A stretch of 64,000 nt of DNA, taken from the NCBI RefSeq assembly GCF_000316665.1, contig NC_019678.1:744001-808000 (forward strand). Direction: 5' to 3'. The DNA is from Rivularia sp. PCC 7116 (lineage in GTDB: Bacteria; Cyanobacteriota; Cyanobacteriia; Cyanobacteriales; Nostocaceae). The notes beneath the pieces were generated by a model. The model saw nothing but the letters and a program-made list of their open reading frames with translations. It did no database searches and was not told the origin of the DNA. A program made the translations under genes and the position numbers. Shown in pieces: positions 19,322 through 27,590 of the stretch (its first letter is position 1; the number at the start of each line of letters is the position of its first letter).

Positions 19322-19343
19322 GCGATACCCTTCTAGGGTATTG
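19322..19343. repeat. Hairpin GCGATACCCT/AGGGTATTGC
   Basis: The 10-base arms, with one mismatch, flank TCT. It is about 30 bases before the DUF99 stop on the opposite strand and is one of three stems in a row here. Confidence 0.45.
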
Positions 19344-19372
19344 CTATGAATTGAGATAAATCCAAAATTCCC

Positions 19373-19957
19373 TCACGCAGAGCTTCCGCTTTCTCCTTTG
19401 ATAACAGCGGCAGAAATTAAGTGAGCTAATCGCAATGCTTCGGGGACTTTTCCACAATCGGTGAGTTTTTCTAATACTTTGGCAATGATTTCTGGCTCTT
19501 CACCACATACTTGAAATACGAAAGGCGAATATTCATAAATTATACCGGCTCTTTTTAATAATTCTTGTCTTTGTTGTAAATTTGGTAAGCGACTCATTGC
19601 GTCAATAACTGCATCTAAATCCGGTTGACGACGCATGACGGCGACGCAGGGAAGTTGGAGTTTTTCGGCTAAGGTTGGTAAGTCTACTACGTTAAATCCA
19701 CCGAAGCCAATTCCGTCGAGTAATACTATATGTAATTGCGGTAAAAATTTGCTGTCAAGTAATAATTTACAAATGGTTTCTGTGGAATCAAAACCGTCTT
19801 GCTCTAACTCTCCCCAAACCATTCCTTCAAATCGAGTTGCCGCACAAATTATTCCCGCTAAATTAACTTTTTCTCCACTACCACGAATAAATGGTGCGTC
19901 GTCGAAGCCAATCACGCGGATTGTACGGTTGAGTTTGAGGAGGGATTCGAGATTCAT
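19373..19957 (-). CDS. DUF99 (UPF0215) endonuclease V-like protein
   Basis: This 194-residue protein matches the DUF99 family, common in archaea and present in some cyanobacteria. Visible features are IRVIGFDDAPF at about 13-23, a LHIVLLDGIGFGGFNVVDL segment near 74-93, and PCVAVMRRQPDLDAV near 103-117. The fold is related to endonuclease V by distant similarity, with acidic residues (FDD, LLDG) at comparable places, but activity is not established. It is divergent from the antitoxin gene at 20033. Confidence 0.78.
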   Translation of the reverse strand: MNLESLLKLNRTIRVIGFDDAPFIRGSGEKVNLAGIICAATRFEGMVWGELEQDGFDSTETICKLLLDSKFLPQLHIVLLDGIGFGGFNVVDLPTLAEKLQLPCVAVMRRQPDLDAVIDAMSRLPNLQQRQELLKRAGIIYEYSPFVFQVCGEEPEIIAKVLEKLTDCGKVPEALRLAHLISAAVIKGESGSSA

Positions 19958-20032
19958 GGATTAAGAGAGTTAGTTGATAGTTGATAGTTATTGGGAGAAT
20001 GATATTTTATTAGTATAAAGATAAATGGGAAA

Positions 20033-20437
20033 ATTACCCTTACTATTTACTCAGAAATTTATAGCCAATTACTATCTAAATCTCAACCTCGAATTATTCA
20101 AACGGAAGCCGAAAATGAATATTTTTTAGAAGTTGTTGAAGAGTTGCTAGCGCGGAAAAATCTAACACCAGAAGAAAATACAATTTTAGACTTATTAGTA
20201 AAATCAATTGAAGATTTTGAAGATAAACATTACCCAATTCCTAAAGGTACAGCGAGTTCGATGCTTTTACATTTAATGGAAGCGCAGGATATTTCTAAGG
20301 AAAGTTTAGTACAAGTTTTTGGTTCTATTGAGAATGTTGATAAAGTTATGAATGGTGATTCAGAAATAACTTCTAAGCAAGCTCAAGAATTAGAAAATTT
20401 ATTTCATGTTGATGCGAGTTTATTTTTAAATGAGTAA
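20033..20437 (+). pseudogene. HigA-like HTH antitoxin, start codon region damaged
   Basis: This frame encodes a HigA-type antitoxin with a C-terminal helix-turn-helix (about the last 55 residues, KGTASSMLLHLMEAQDISKESLVQVFGSIENV). Family proteins usually begin MTLTI-x-PEIY. Here the matching residues ITLTIYSEIYSQ start with ATT at 20033, with no ATG in frame. An ATG at 20025 is out of frame by one base at an A4 run (ATGGGAAAATT); one more A would restore a full start. The first usable start is a TTG at 20144, which drops the N-terminal part. No HigB toxin is next to it. Confidence 0.6.
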
Positions 20438-20478
20438 GTGAGATAATAATCAAATAGTCAAAAGTAGGTTTAATAATC

Positions 20479-20754
20479 ATGCAATCACTTTTCTGGACTT
20501 TAGAAGAAGTTGCTCGCAGAGCTAAAGAATTTTATGAAAATGGAATTCGCCAAGAAGTTGAGCATGGCGATAATATTGGCAAGATGATTACGATTGATGC
20601 TGAAACTGGCGAGTACGGAATTGATAAAACTGGTATAGAAACTGCGATGAAGTTAAAGCAGAAAAAACCAATGGCTAGATTATTTACTATACGGATTGGT
20701 TATGATGTTGCTGTCAGTTTTGGTCATGCTCCGATGAACCGTACAGTTCAATGA
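20479..20754 (+). CDS. Small conserved protein of unknown function
   Basis: This 91-residue soluble protein has the segment MITIDAETGEYGIDKTGIE and then ARLFTIRIGYDVAVSFG. I have seen such short cyanobacterial proteins next to retropepsin-like genes, as here, but know no function for them. It overlaps the next gene by four bases (ATGA), so the two are translationally coupled. Confidence 0.68.
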   Translation: MQSLFWTLEEVARRAKEFYENGIRQEVEHGDNIGKMITIDAETGEYGIDKTGIETAMKLKQKKPMARLFTIRIGYDVAVSFGHAPMNRTVQ

Positions 20755-21143
20755 TTAATGGAAGAATTAGTGAGGGTAAAGCAACAATTCCAGTAACTTT
20801 TTGTTTACCTTCACAGCCAGATTTTTCTGTGGATTTTGTTATCGATACTGGATTCAATGACTATCTAACGCTACCACTACAAGCAGTAAATCTTATGAAT
20901 CTTCCTTTATATTCAAGTATTCCTGCAAGATTAGCCGATGGTAGCGAAACTGTATTATCTGTACATTTAGCAACAATTATTTGGGATGATGTAGAAAAAG
21001 TAGTTCCAGTTTTAGCTTCTGGTTATAAACCTTTGTTGGGAGTTGCTTTGATGGAAGGATATCATTTAGAGATTGATTTTGAAGAAAATGGTTTGGTTTC
21101 CTTGGAAAAAATATCATCGTCGTCAGCAAATCGATTAACTTAA
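20751..21143 (+). CDS. Clan AA (retropepsin-like) aspartic protease family protein
   Basis: This 130-residue protein has one DTG-type aspartic protease motif, FVIDTGFNDYLTLP at about 30-43, and a later hydrophobic-glycine region, VPVLASGYKPLLGVALMEGY. Retropepsin-like proteins of this length act as dimers with one aspartate each. Activity in this cyanobacterial group is not shown. The start overlaps the stop of the gene upstream as ATGA, giving a two-gene operon. Confidence 0.72.
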   Translation: MINGRISEGKATIPVTFCLPSQPDFSVDFVIDTGFNDYLTLPLQAVNLMNLPLYSSIPARLADGSETVLSVHLATIIWDDVEKVVPVLASGYKPLLGVALMEGYHLEIDFEENGLVSLEKISSSSANRLT

Positions 21144-21177
21144 AATTATAAATAATAGTCAATTTAAACAAATAACC

Positions 21178-21402
21178 ATGCATCCTATATTAAAGGTTGA
21201 TATTTCGGAATTAAGCGTATCCGAGCGGATACAACTAGCTGAGGATTTATGGGATAGTATTCTGGCTGAGGGTAATACCGATGTTCCTTTGAGGGAAAGT
21301 CAAAAACAAGAATTAGATAGACGTTTAGAATTGCATCGTCAAAATCCACAGCAGGGTTCAACCTGGGAAGAGGTTAAACAGCGTCTGGGTTTTGATAAAT
21401 GA
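21178..21402 (+). CDS. Addiction-module antitoxin (RelB/TIGR02574-like)
   Basis: This 74-residue antitoxin has the family pattern ISELSVSERIQLAEDLWDSI at the start and later QKQELDRRLELHRQNPQQGSTWEEVKQRL. Such proteins neutralise a ParE/RelE toxin encoded just downstream. Its stop overlaps the toxin start (ATGA at 21399-21402), so the pair is coupled. Its 3' end is duplicated at 51098. Confidence 0.88.
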   Translation: MHPILKVDISELSVSERIQLAEDLWDSILAEGNTDVPLRESQKQELDRRLELHRQNPQQGSTWEEVKQRLGFDK

Positions 21403-21698
21403 ATTATCAGTTAATTATTAGCCCGGAAACAGAATTTGATATCCAAGATGCTTTTGAATGGTACGAACAAAGTAACACGGGGTTAGGTTCGGAATTTGTG
21501 CGTGCTGTAGATGGCTGTTTTGCGTTAATCGGAAGGAGTCCCTTAGCTTATCCTAAAATATATCAGGAAGTACGACGAGTGTTAATACGTCGTTTTCCTT
21601 ATGGAGTAATGTATGTAGTGGAAGAAGATGTCATTACTATAATCGCTTGTTTTCACGTTAAACGCGACCCGAAACAATGGCAAAAAAGAAATATTTAA
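21399..21698 (+). CDS. RelE/ParE-family toxin
   Basis: This 99-residue toxin has the ParE/RelE pattern: PETEFDIQDAFEWYEQSNTGLG at the start, then RRVLIRRFPYGVMYVVEEDVITIIACFHVKRDPKQW. Family members either block DNA gyrase (ParE) or cut mRNA on the ribosome (RelE); sequence alone does not decide. It is coupled to the antitoxin upstream. A damaged copy of its first 28 codons lies at 51159. Confidence 0.88.
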   Translation: MNYQLIISPETEFDIQDAFEWYEQSNTGLGSEFVRAVDGCFALIGRSPLAYPKIYQEVRRVLIRRFPYGVMYVVEEDVITIIACFHVKRDPKQWQKRNI

Positions 21699-21747
21699 AG
21701 CTTTGAGATACTTTCCTAATAATTAAAAACTGCTCACTGTTAACTGC

Positions 21748-23367
21748 TCACTGTTTCCCCCATAAATACTCAAAATTATTCCGAATAATCACCGTATTAG
21801 GATGATTTGCACCCAAAACCCGCTCCGCAATCTCCAAAGCTTGGATATAAAGGGGTTCAGCTTGTTCGTACTTTCCTTGACTAGAGTAGAGATAAGCTAA
21901 ATCGTTCAAACTGGTTGCTGTGTCGGGATGATTTTCTCCTAAACGCGATCGCACTGTTGATAGACATTGCTCATACCAAGGTTGTGCTAATGTATAACTT
22001 TGCTGTTTGTAGAATCTCCCATTACCAATAAAAGGCCAAACTAAATTTTCATCGCTAACTGCATCAAGGTGATTTTCTGCAACTTCAGTTAAATGGGGAA
22101 TAGCGTTTTTGACTGAATTGATAAAATCTAGAGTTGGTGACTCAGGAATTGTTTGAGCAATTTCAATAAAAGTGGTGGCAAATGCTTGTTTTAACTCGTT
22201 GATTTGTGCTGATGCTTGTAATTTATCTTTTAAAAATTCTCGAATTAAAGGATGAATTTGATAGTAAACTGCATCTTCATATTCTGAAGACTGCACCAAA
22301 TTACGTTGGTAAACTTCCTCAATAGCTACCTCAGCATCAGATTCATTCCAATTGAGGGATTTAGTCATCGACTCTACCCACTCCCACTCAAAAATTTCTG
22401 CTGCAAATAGACTTAATAATGCAGCAAACTCCCTTGTAGTAGTATTGAGTTCTTTCCAACTTAATTCAAATGCGTCTAAAACTCCTAATTGGGCTGTACG
22501 TAATCCTTTCTGCTGGGGATTCATCGCATCTTGATGCAGTCGTTGTTGTTGCAACTGCTCCAGCATTTTCTTTAAAGTAAAATGGGGAGGTTTTTTCTTG
22601 ATATACCTTCCGACTAACTCTATCCCTAAAGGTAAATATCCCAACCATTCACATAATTCTTGGGCTGTTTCTAAATCTTTATTTACTTTGCTTTCACCAA
22701 CTAACTTTTTGAATAATTCTAAAGCTTCCTCTGCTGACAACACATCAAGGGGTATTTCCTCAACATTGGTGTCAATATCTCGCAATCTAGTTGTCATCAA
22801 AACCCGGAAGCGGTTAATAGATGGTAGTAACTCAGATAAACCTTCTAAATTAGTCACATCATCTAAAATTACCAATACCAAACCTTCAGGTGGCTGCCAA
22901 TGTTGCCAACACCAAGCTACTTGTTGTTCCAGAGTCAGCGGATTTTCTTGAATATCCTTTTGTGGAACTTTCAAACCCATTTGCTGCTGGACAAATTTAA
23001 GAATTTCCGCAGCTAAATTTGTATCTCTAACATTTAACCAACAAATTCCACCAGTATAATCATCTTCGTATGTTTGTGCATACTGTATCGCTAATTCGGT
23101 TTTACCGACACCACCCATACCAGATACAGAAGAAATGGCGACTTTATTGTTTGTTTCCGAAAATTTATCGTGAATTTTGGCAAGTTCATCTTGTCTGCCG
23201 ACAAAGTTTTTATTGCCAACTTTCGGTATATATTTGATGGGTTGAAAAGGTTCAATATCACTATTATTTGTTTTATTTATTAAATCTGGGTCAAGTAAAC
23301 TTTGAGAATCATCTCTAATCTTTATTTGTGGTATTCCCGATTCTGGAATGTTTTTTAAATCAAGCAA
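21748..23367 (-). CDS. NB-ARC ATPase with C-terminal TPRs (STAND protein)
   Basis: This 539-residue STAND-type ATPase has an NB-ARC domain (about 52-330) and a winged-helix part, followed by two TPR units near 440-530 (AQPWYEQCLSTVRSRLGENHPDTATS type). The P-loop GMGGVGKT is at 83-90, Walker B is LVILDD near 167, and LMTTRL is near 190. STAND proteins act as molecular switches that sense a ligand through their repeats and activate an effector domain. The effector here is probably the CHAT gene just upstream, which overlaps this frame by 13 bases. The start is a TTG, and the upstream frame would continue if one A were added. The TPR array is short, so the protein may be truncated at the 3' end. 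Confidence 0.82.
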   Translation of the reverse strand: MLDLKNIPESGIPQIKIRDDSQSLLDPDLINKTNNSDIEPFQPIKYIPKVGNKNFVGRQDELAKIHDKFSETNNKVAISSVSGMGGVGKTELAIQYAQTYEDDYTGGICWLNVRDTNLAAEILKFVQQQMGLKVPQKDIQENPLTLEQQVAWCWQHWQPPEGLVLVILDDVTNLEGLSELLPSINRFRVLMTTRLRDIDTNVEEIPLDVLSAEEALELFKKLVGESKVNKDLETAQELCEWLGYLPLGIELVGRYIKKKPPHFTLKKMLEQLQQQRLHQDAMNPQQKGLRTAQLGVLDAFELSWKELNTTTREFAALLSLFAAEIFEWEWVESMTKSLNWNESDAEVAIEEVYQRNLVQSSEYEDAVYYQIHPLIREFLKDKLQASAQINELKQAFATTFIEIAQTIPESPTLDFINSVKNAIPHLTEVAENHLDAVSDENLVWPFIGNGRFYKQQSYTLAQPWYEQCLSTVRSRLGENHPDTATSLNDLAYLYSSQGKYEQAEPLYIQALEIAERVLGANHPNTVIIRNNFEYLWGKQ

Positions 23368-23867
23368 GTTTTCCCAAATTCAAAACTATCTTGATAATTT
23401 CTTGCGTTAATTAAAGCATTATAAAAACTAGTTGCAAATTTGATTGCGGCTTTATCTCCAATCGCTTTATTCATCCCAATTACACAATTAATATGCTCGT
23501 GAATAGCTTTTGCTTGTACTTCGCTATAACAAGCATTCATCACCACGCATTCAACATTTTTGTCAAATAACTTAAATAAATCAGCTAAAGACTTGCTACT
23601 TACAAGTTGCTTTTGTCCATATTCATTCTCCAGCACCAAACCATTATCCCCCGTACCATGTCCGCAAAAGTGAACAATATTTGGTTTATAGTCCAATAAG
23701 TGCGAATGCAAATCATCAACTCTTACAGCCCACTCGCTGATAATTCCAACCTCTTCTCGATATTTGGCTTGTCTTTTTACTGCTTGAATTTGCCGCACTT
23801 CTTGAGGTAGATCCAATCGACTTGTATCCGTGGGATTCGCTGCTAAAATCAAGATTTTTTTCTTCAT
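23355..23867 (-). CDS. CHAT-domain (caspase-like) protease-like protein
   Basis: This 170-residue protein is a CHAT domain, a caspase-related cysteine protease fold. The catalytic histidine H70 is in VHFCGHGTG and the cysteine C113 is in VVMNACYSE, both intact. The ending AIGDKAAIKFATSFYNAL is typical, and CHAT effectors of this kind are usually fused to NB-ARC/TPR sensors. Here the frame ends with FEFGKTCLI right where the neighbouring NB-ARC frame begins. With one extra A in the A4 run at the junction, the text would read on as FGKNLLDLKNIPE. The two are therefore likely one gene split by a frameshift, or a coupled pair. Confidence 0.82.
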   Translation of the reverse strand: MKKKILILAANPTDTSRLDLPQEVRQIQAVKRQAKYREEVGIISEWAVRVDDLHSHLLDYKPNIVHFCGHGTGDNGLVLENEYGQKQLVSSKSLADLFKLFDKNVECVVMNACYSEVQAKAIHEHINCVIGMNKAIGDKAAIKFATSFYNALINARNYQDSFEFGKTCLI

Positions 23868-24254
23868 AGTGATATTTATTAATTATTTATGAAGCCAGCT
23901 TTATATAAATACACTTAATAATCATATATTTTCAGAAAATAAAAATAAAAATTAGAACTTCACTAAAACGAGAAAACAATTGGGGATAAAGAAATATTCT
24001 TTATTCCCCAATCGCACACAACACTTTCGAGGAATACATTTATAAATAGGTGTAAGTTAAATTAACTTATGCAGTTAGCAGTTAGTTGTTAGTTGTTAGG
24101 AATTAGTTTAAAAATAATTATCTACCCCCTCTCCCACCTCTTCCCCCTCTTCTTTTCCCCATGCCCAATTCCCCATACCCAAAATGCTGTAGGATAAAAC
24201 ATAGAAAACCCGGTATCTTGACCGAGTTACCGTAGATTAACAGGGGAAACTTAA
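23868..24254. other. Intergenic region with repeats
   Basis: No gene is seen. The segment near 24049-24085 (AGGTGTAAGTTAAATTAACT, then TATGCAGTTAG) is nearly repeated at 51380-51415. A C/T-rich tract (CCCCTCTCCCACCTCTTCCC) follows at about 24125. The last 50 bases hold a possible leader hairpin for sbpA. Confidence 0.45.
24209..24236 (+). promoter_or_regulatory. Possible hairpin/operator upstream of sbpA
   Basis: The segment CCCGGTATCTTGACCGAGTT followed by ACCG contains repeated ACCG and CGGTA/TACCG inverted pieces, only 20-45 bases before the sbpA start. It could be a regulator site in the leader. No known sulfur-regulator box was identified with certainty. Confidence 0.25.
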
Positions 24255-25319
24255 ATGGGGCTATGGCGCTTCGTTGCCCGCTTGATGACAAGAGGGGGAA
24301 TTAAAAGTTTTGTTTTACTATTTTTATTGGGTTTAAGTATAAGCGTTTCGCTAATATCTTGTAGTGCGTCGAATGCCCAAAATTCAAATCGGGTAGATTT
24401 AACGCTGGTTTCCTATGCAGTTACCAAACCAGCTTATAGAAAAATTATTCCGCAATTTGTGCAAGAGTGGAAGCAAAAACACAATCAAACCGTGCGTTTT
24501 TACGAAAGTTATGGGGCTTCCGGCGCTCAAACCCGTGCTGTAGTTGATGGCTTGGATGCTGATGTGGTGGAATTGGCTTTGGCTTTGGATATGCAGAGAA
24601 TTGAAAAAGCCGGGTTGATTCAACCGGGATGGGAAAATGAAGCGCCGTCGAATAGTATGGTGACTCAATCTGTTGCCGCTTTAGTCACTCGTGAAGGTAA
24701 TCCCAAACAAATTAATGATTGGCAAGATTTAACAAAAGACGACGTTAGCATCATTACCGCTAACCCAAAAACTTCTGGTGTTGCGCGATGGAATTTCTTG
24801 GCTTTATATGGTTCCCAATCGGAAACTGGTGCAGAAGATAAAGCATTAGATTTTACCAGCAAAGTTTATCAAAACGTTCCCATATTACCAAGAGATGCCC
24901 GCGAAGCCAGCGATGCATTTTTTAATCAAGGGCAAGGAGACGTTTTAATTAATTATGAAAATGAATTGATTTTAGCTGGTTTGAAAGGTAAACCGAGTAA
25001 TTATATTGTCCCCGAAACGAATATTTTAATTGAAAATCCCGTTGCAGTAATTGATAAAAATGTAGAGAAACATGGCAACCGAAAAGTAGCAGAAGCCTTT
25101 GTAGAATATTTATTTACCCCCGCCGCACAAAGAGAATTTGCAAAAATTGGATTTCGTCCAGTCAACCCAGTCGTTAAACAAGAATTCGCCAGTAAATATC
25201 CTCCTGTAAAAACCTTATTTACCGTCAACGAATTGGGTGGTTGGGATAAATTGCAGGATAAGTTTTTTGCTGATGGTGCAGCGTTTGATGAAATTCAGAA
25301 GAAAATTGGGAATAGGTAA
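24255..25319 (+). CDS. sbpA: Sulfate-binding lipoprotein of ABC transporter
   Basis: This 354-residue periplasmic sulfate-binding protein is a lipoprotein: a hydrophobic stretch (17-35) ends in a lipobox SLISC with cysteine C36. The mature start has DLTLVSYAVTKPAYRKIIP, and FYESYGASGAQTRAV near 80 is the sulfate-binding loop pattern. PRDAREASDAFFNQGQGDVLINYENE follows the family. It feeds the CysT/CysW channel encoded next; expression likely rises under sulfur starvation. Length is as usual. Confidence 0.92.
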   Translation: MGLWRFVARLMTRGGIKSFVLLFLLGLSISVSLISCSASNAQNSNRVDLTLVSYAVTKPAYRKIIPQFVQEWKQKHNQTVRFYESYGASGAQTRAVVDGLDADVVELALALDMQRIEKAGLIQPGWENEAPSNSMVTQSVAALVTREGNPKQINDWQDLTKDDVSIITANPKTSGVARWNFLALYGSQSETGAEDKALDFTSKVYQNVPILPRDAREASDAFFNQGQGDVLINYENELILAGLKGKPSNYIVPETNILIENPVAVIDKNVEKHGNRKVAEAFVEYLFTPAAQREFAKIGFRPVNPVVKQEFASKYPPVKTLFTVNELGGWDKLQDKFFADGAAFDEIQKKIGNR

Positions 25320-25445
25320 TGGGTAATTGGTAATTGGGGATTGGGGATTGGGCATCGGGCATTGGGCATCGGGCATTGGTAATTGCATAAGAAAAAGGAG
25401 CAAGATGCTCCCACTACAGATGTTTTCCTAACTCCTAACTCCTAA

Positions 25446-25516
25446 TTACTAACTGATAACTGCTCACTGATAACTGCTCACTGATAACTGTTCACTGTTC
25501 ACTGATAACTGTTCGC
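25446..25516. repeat. Heptamer short tandem repeats (STRR)
   Basis: Units of the type ACTGATA/ACTGCTC/ACTGTTC are repeated head to tail between sbpA and cysT. Such heptameric repeats are typical of heterocystous cyanobacteria. Further STRR-like tracts are at 26448-26586, 13590-13630 and 52741-52770. Confidence 0.6.
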
Positions 25517-25521
25517 TGAAA

Positions 25522-26367
25522 ATGGCTGTTGCAGAATCTCGAATTCAAAATTCAAAATCTAAAATTCAAAGTCCAAAATTCTCTTTGCCTTGGGGAATTA
25601 CTATTGGTTATTTGACTATCATGCTGTTGCTGCCGGTGACGGCTTTGCTTTTACAGGCTTCTCAGGTGGGGGTAACCGAATTTTGGCGAATTGCTACTAG
25701 CGCGATCGCACTTTCTGCTTATAACGTTACTTTTGTTACTGCGTTAATTGCGACTGCTGTTAATGGTGCTTTTGGTTTATTAATTGCTTGGATACTTGTT
25801 CGGTACGACTTTCCGCTGAAGCGCCTTGTTGATGCGGCAATTGATTTACCTTTTGCTTTGCCGACGGCGGTAGCAGGTTTAACTTTAGCTAATGTTTACT
25901 CCGAAAATGGCTGGATTGGTTCTTTGCTTGCGCCGTTGGGTATTAAAGTTGCTTTTTCCCGGTTTGGCGTTTTTGTGGCAATGCTGTTTATTTCGCTACC
26001 GTTCATCGTGCGAGCATTGCAACCGGTATTGCAAGAAATGGAACACGATATAGAAGAAGCTGCTTGGAGTTTGGGAGCGTCGAAGTTTCAAACTTTTTGG
26101 CAAGTGATTTTTCCACCTTTATTTCCAGCTTTATTAACGGGTATTGCTTTAGGTTTTTCTCGTGCTGTAGGAGAGTATGGTTCGATTGTAATTGTCTCCT
26201 CAAATATTGCTTTTAAGGATTTAATTGCGTCGGTATTAATTTTTCAACGTTTGGAACAATATGATTACGCCGGTGCGACGGTGATTGGAACTGTACTCTT
26301 AGGAATTTCACTGTTAATTTTATTAGCTATTAACTTATTACAAGCTTGGGGAAAAAGGTATCAGTAA
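25522..26367 (+). CDS. cysT: Sulfate ABC transporter permease CysT
   Basis: This 281-residue inner-membrane permease has about six hydrophobic segments. The EAA loop that contacts the ATPase is EEAAWSLGASKFQTFWQVIFPP near 190, and the CysT-type region SRAVGEYGSIVIVSSNI follows. The first 25 residues (SRIQNSKSKIQSPK) look like translated short-repeat DNA and may not be part of the original protein. It pairs with CysW to pass sulfate from SbpA. It follows sbpA on the same strand after a repeat-filled spacer of about 200 bases. Confidence 0.92.
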   Translation: MAVAESRIQNSKSKIQSPKFSLPWGITIGYLTIMLLLPVTALLLQASQVGVTEFWRIATSAIALSAYNVTFVTALIATAVNGAFGLLIAWILVRYDFPLKRLVDAAIDLPFALPTAVAGLTLANVYSENGWIGSLLAPLGIKVAFSRFGVFVAMLFISLPFIVRALQPVLQEMEHDIEEAAWSLGASKFQTFWQVIFPPLFPALLTGIALGFSRAVGEYGSIVIVSSNIAFKDLIASVLIFQRLEQYDYAGATVIGTVLLGISLLILLAINLLQAWGKRYQ

Positions 26368-26447
26368 TTGGGAATTGGGCATTGGGCATTGGGCATGGGA
26401 CATGGGGTATTAGTAATTGGTAATAGTATGAATTAGTTCTTTATTAT

Positions 26448-26586
26448 TAATTATTAATTATTAACTCCTAACTCTTAATTTATCACTCCTACTCCTAACT
26501 CCTAACCATTAATTCCTAACTCCTCACTCCTCATTTTTATCGCTAATTACTAACAACTAACTACTAACAACTAACTACTATTTAAT
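26448..26586. repeat. STRR tract between cysT and cysW
   Basis: Repeated heptamers of the types CTAACTC, CTAACAA and ACTAACA fill nearly the whole spacer. No promoter is visible in it. It lengthens the gap between two genes that are normally close. Confidence 0.6.
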
Positions 26587-26587
26587 T

Positions 26588-27388
26588 ATGGGTAAAAGAC
26601 TTTTAATTCTCAGTGCTATCACTTACTTAGGACTGGTATTATTTATTCCGGCTATAAATGTTTTTTATCAAGCTTTTAAGGGCGGTATTGGTCAATTTTT
26701 TAGCTACCTGATGACTGATGATTTTGTCAGCGCGGTGGGGCTGACTTTACTTATTGCTTTGATTGTAGTGCCGATAAATGCGATTTTCGGGCTTTGTGCG
26801 GCTTGGGTGCTTGCTCGCAATCGTTTCCCTGGAAGGGCTTTTGTAATGAGTATTCTGGATGTCCCTTTCTCGGTTTCTCCAGTGGTTGCTGGCTTGATGA
26901 TGATTTTGCTTTACGGGCAGAATGGCTGGTTTGGAGGAATATTGAATGCGATTAATGTAAGGGTGATTTTTGCTTTTCCGGGAATGGTTTTAGCAACTGC
27001 TTTTGTAACTATGCCTTTTGTGGCAAGGGAAGTTATTCCAGTTTTGGAAGAAATTGGTTCTTCGCAAGAGGAAGCAGCGAATACCTTGGGTGCAAGTCAT
27101 TGGCAAACTTTTTGGCGGGTAACTCTACCAAATATCCGCTGGGGTTTGCTTTATGGTTTGATTTTGACTAATGCCAGAGCGATGGGTGAATTTGGAGCGA
27201 TATCTGTAGTATCTGGCAATATTATCCGTAAAACTCAAACTTTACCGCTGTTTGTGGAGCAAGCTTATAAGCAGTATGAAACGGAAACAGCTTTTGCTGC
27301 TGCAGTTTTACTCGCTTGTTTAGGATTTGTAACCCTGGTTTTGAAAGAAATTTTGGAACGGAAGACGACAGTGAGCAGTGAACAGTAA
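26588..27388 (+). CDS. cysW: Sulfate ABC transporter permease CysW
   Basis: This 266-residue inner-membrane permease is the partner of CysT. The EAA loop EEAANTLGASHWQTFWRVTLPN is near 160, followed by NARAMGEFGAISVVSGNI, typical of CysW. About six membrane segments are visible. The expected ATPase gene cysA does not follow; the next gene is on the other strand. CysA must be encoded elsewhere. Confidence 0.92.
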   Translation: MGKRLLILSAITYLGLVLFIPAINVFYQAFKGGIGQFFSYLMTDDFVSAVGLTLLIALIVVPINAIFGLCAAWVLARNRFPGRAFVMSILDVPFSVSPVVAGLMMILLYGQNGWFGGILNAINVRVIFAFPGMVLATAFVTMPFVAREVIPVLEEIGSSQEEAANTLGASHWQTFWRVTLPNIRWGLLYGLILTNARAMGEFGAISVVSGNIIRKTQTLPLFVEQAYKQYETETAFAAAVLLACLGFVTLVLKEILERKTTVSSEQ

Positions 27389-27590
27389 CCAGCAACCAGT
27401 GACCTGTGAATGATATTTAATCATCAATTATCAATGAAATTGATTTAATTAGCAAACGGATGGTAACTGCTAACTGGCAACTGTTTGATTGTGCAAGGAG
27501 TCATTAGTTAATCTTTGTTTAAGTGACTCTAGCTTTTAGATTAGTAATTTAAATCTAAAGTCTAGAGTCCTACTCATAAAATCTATGGGT

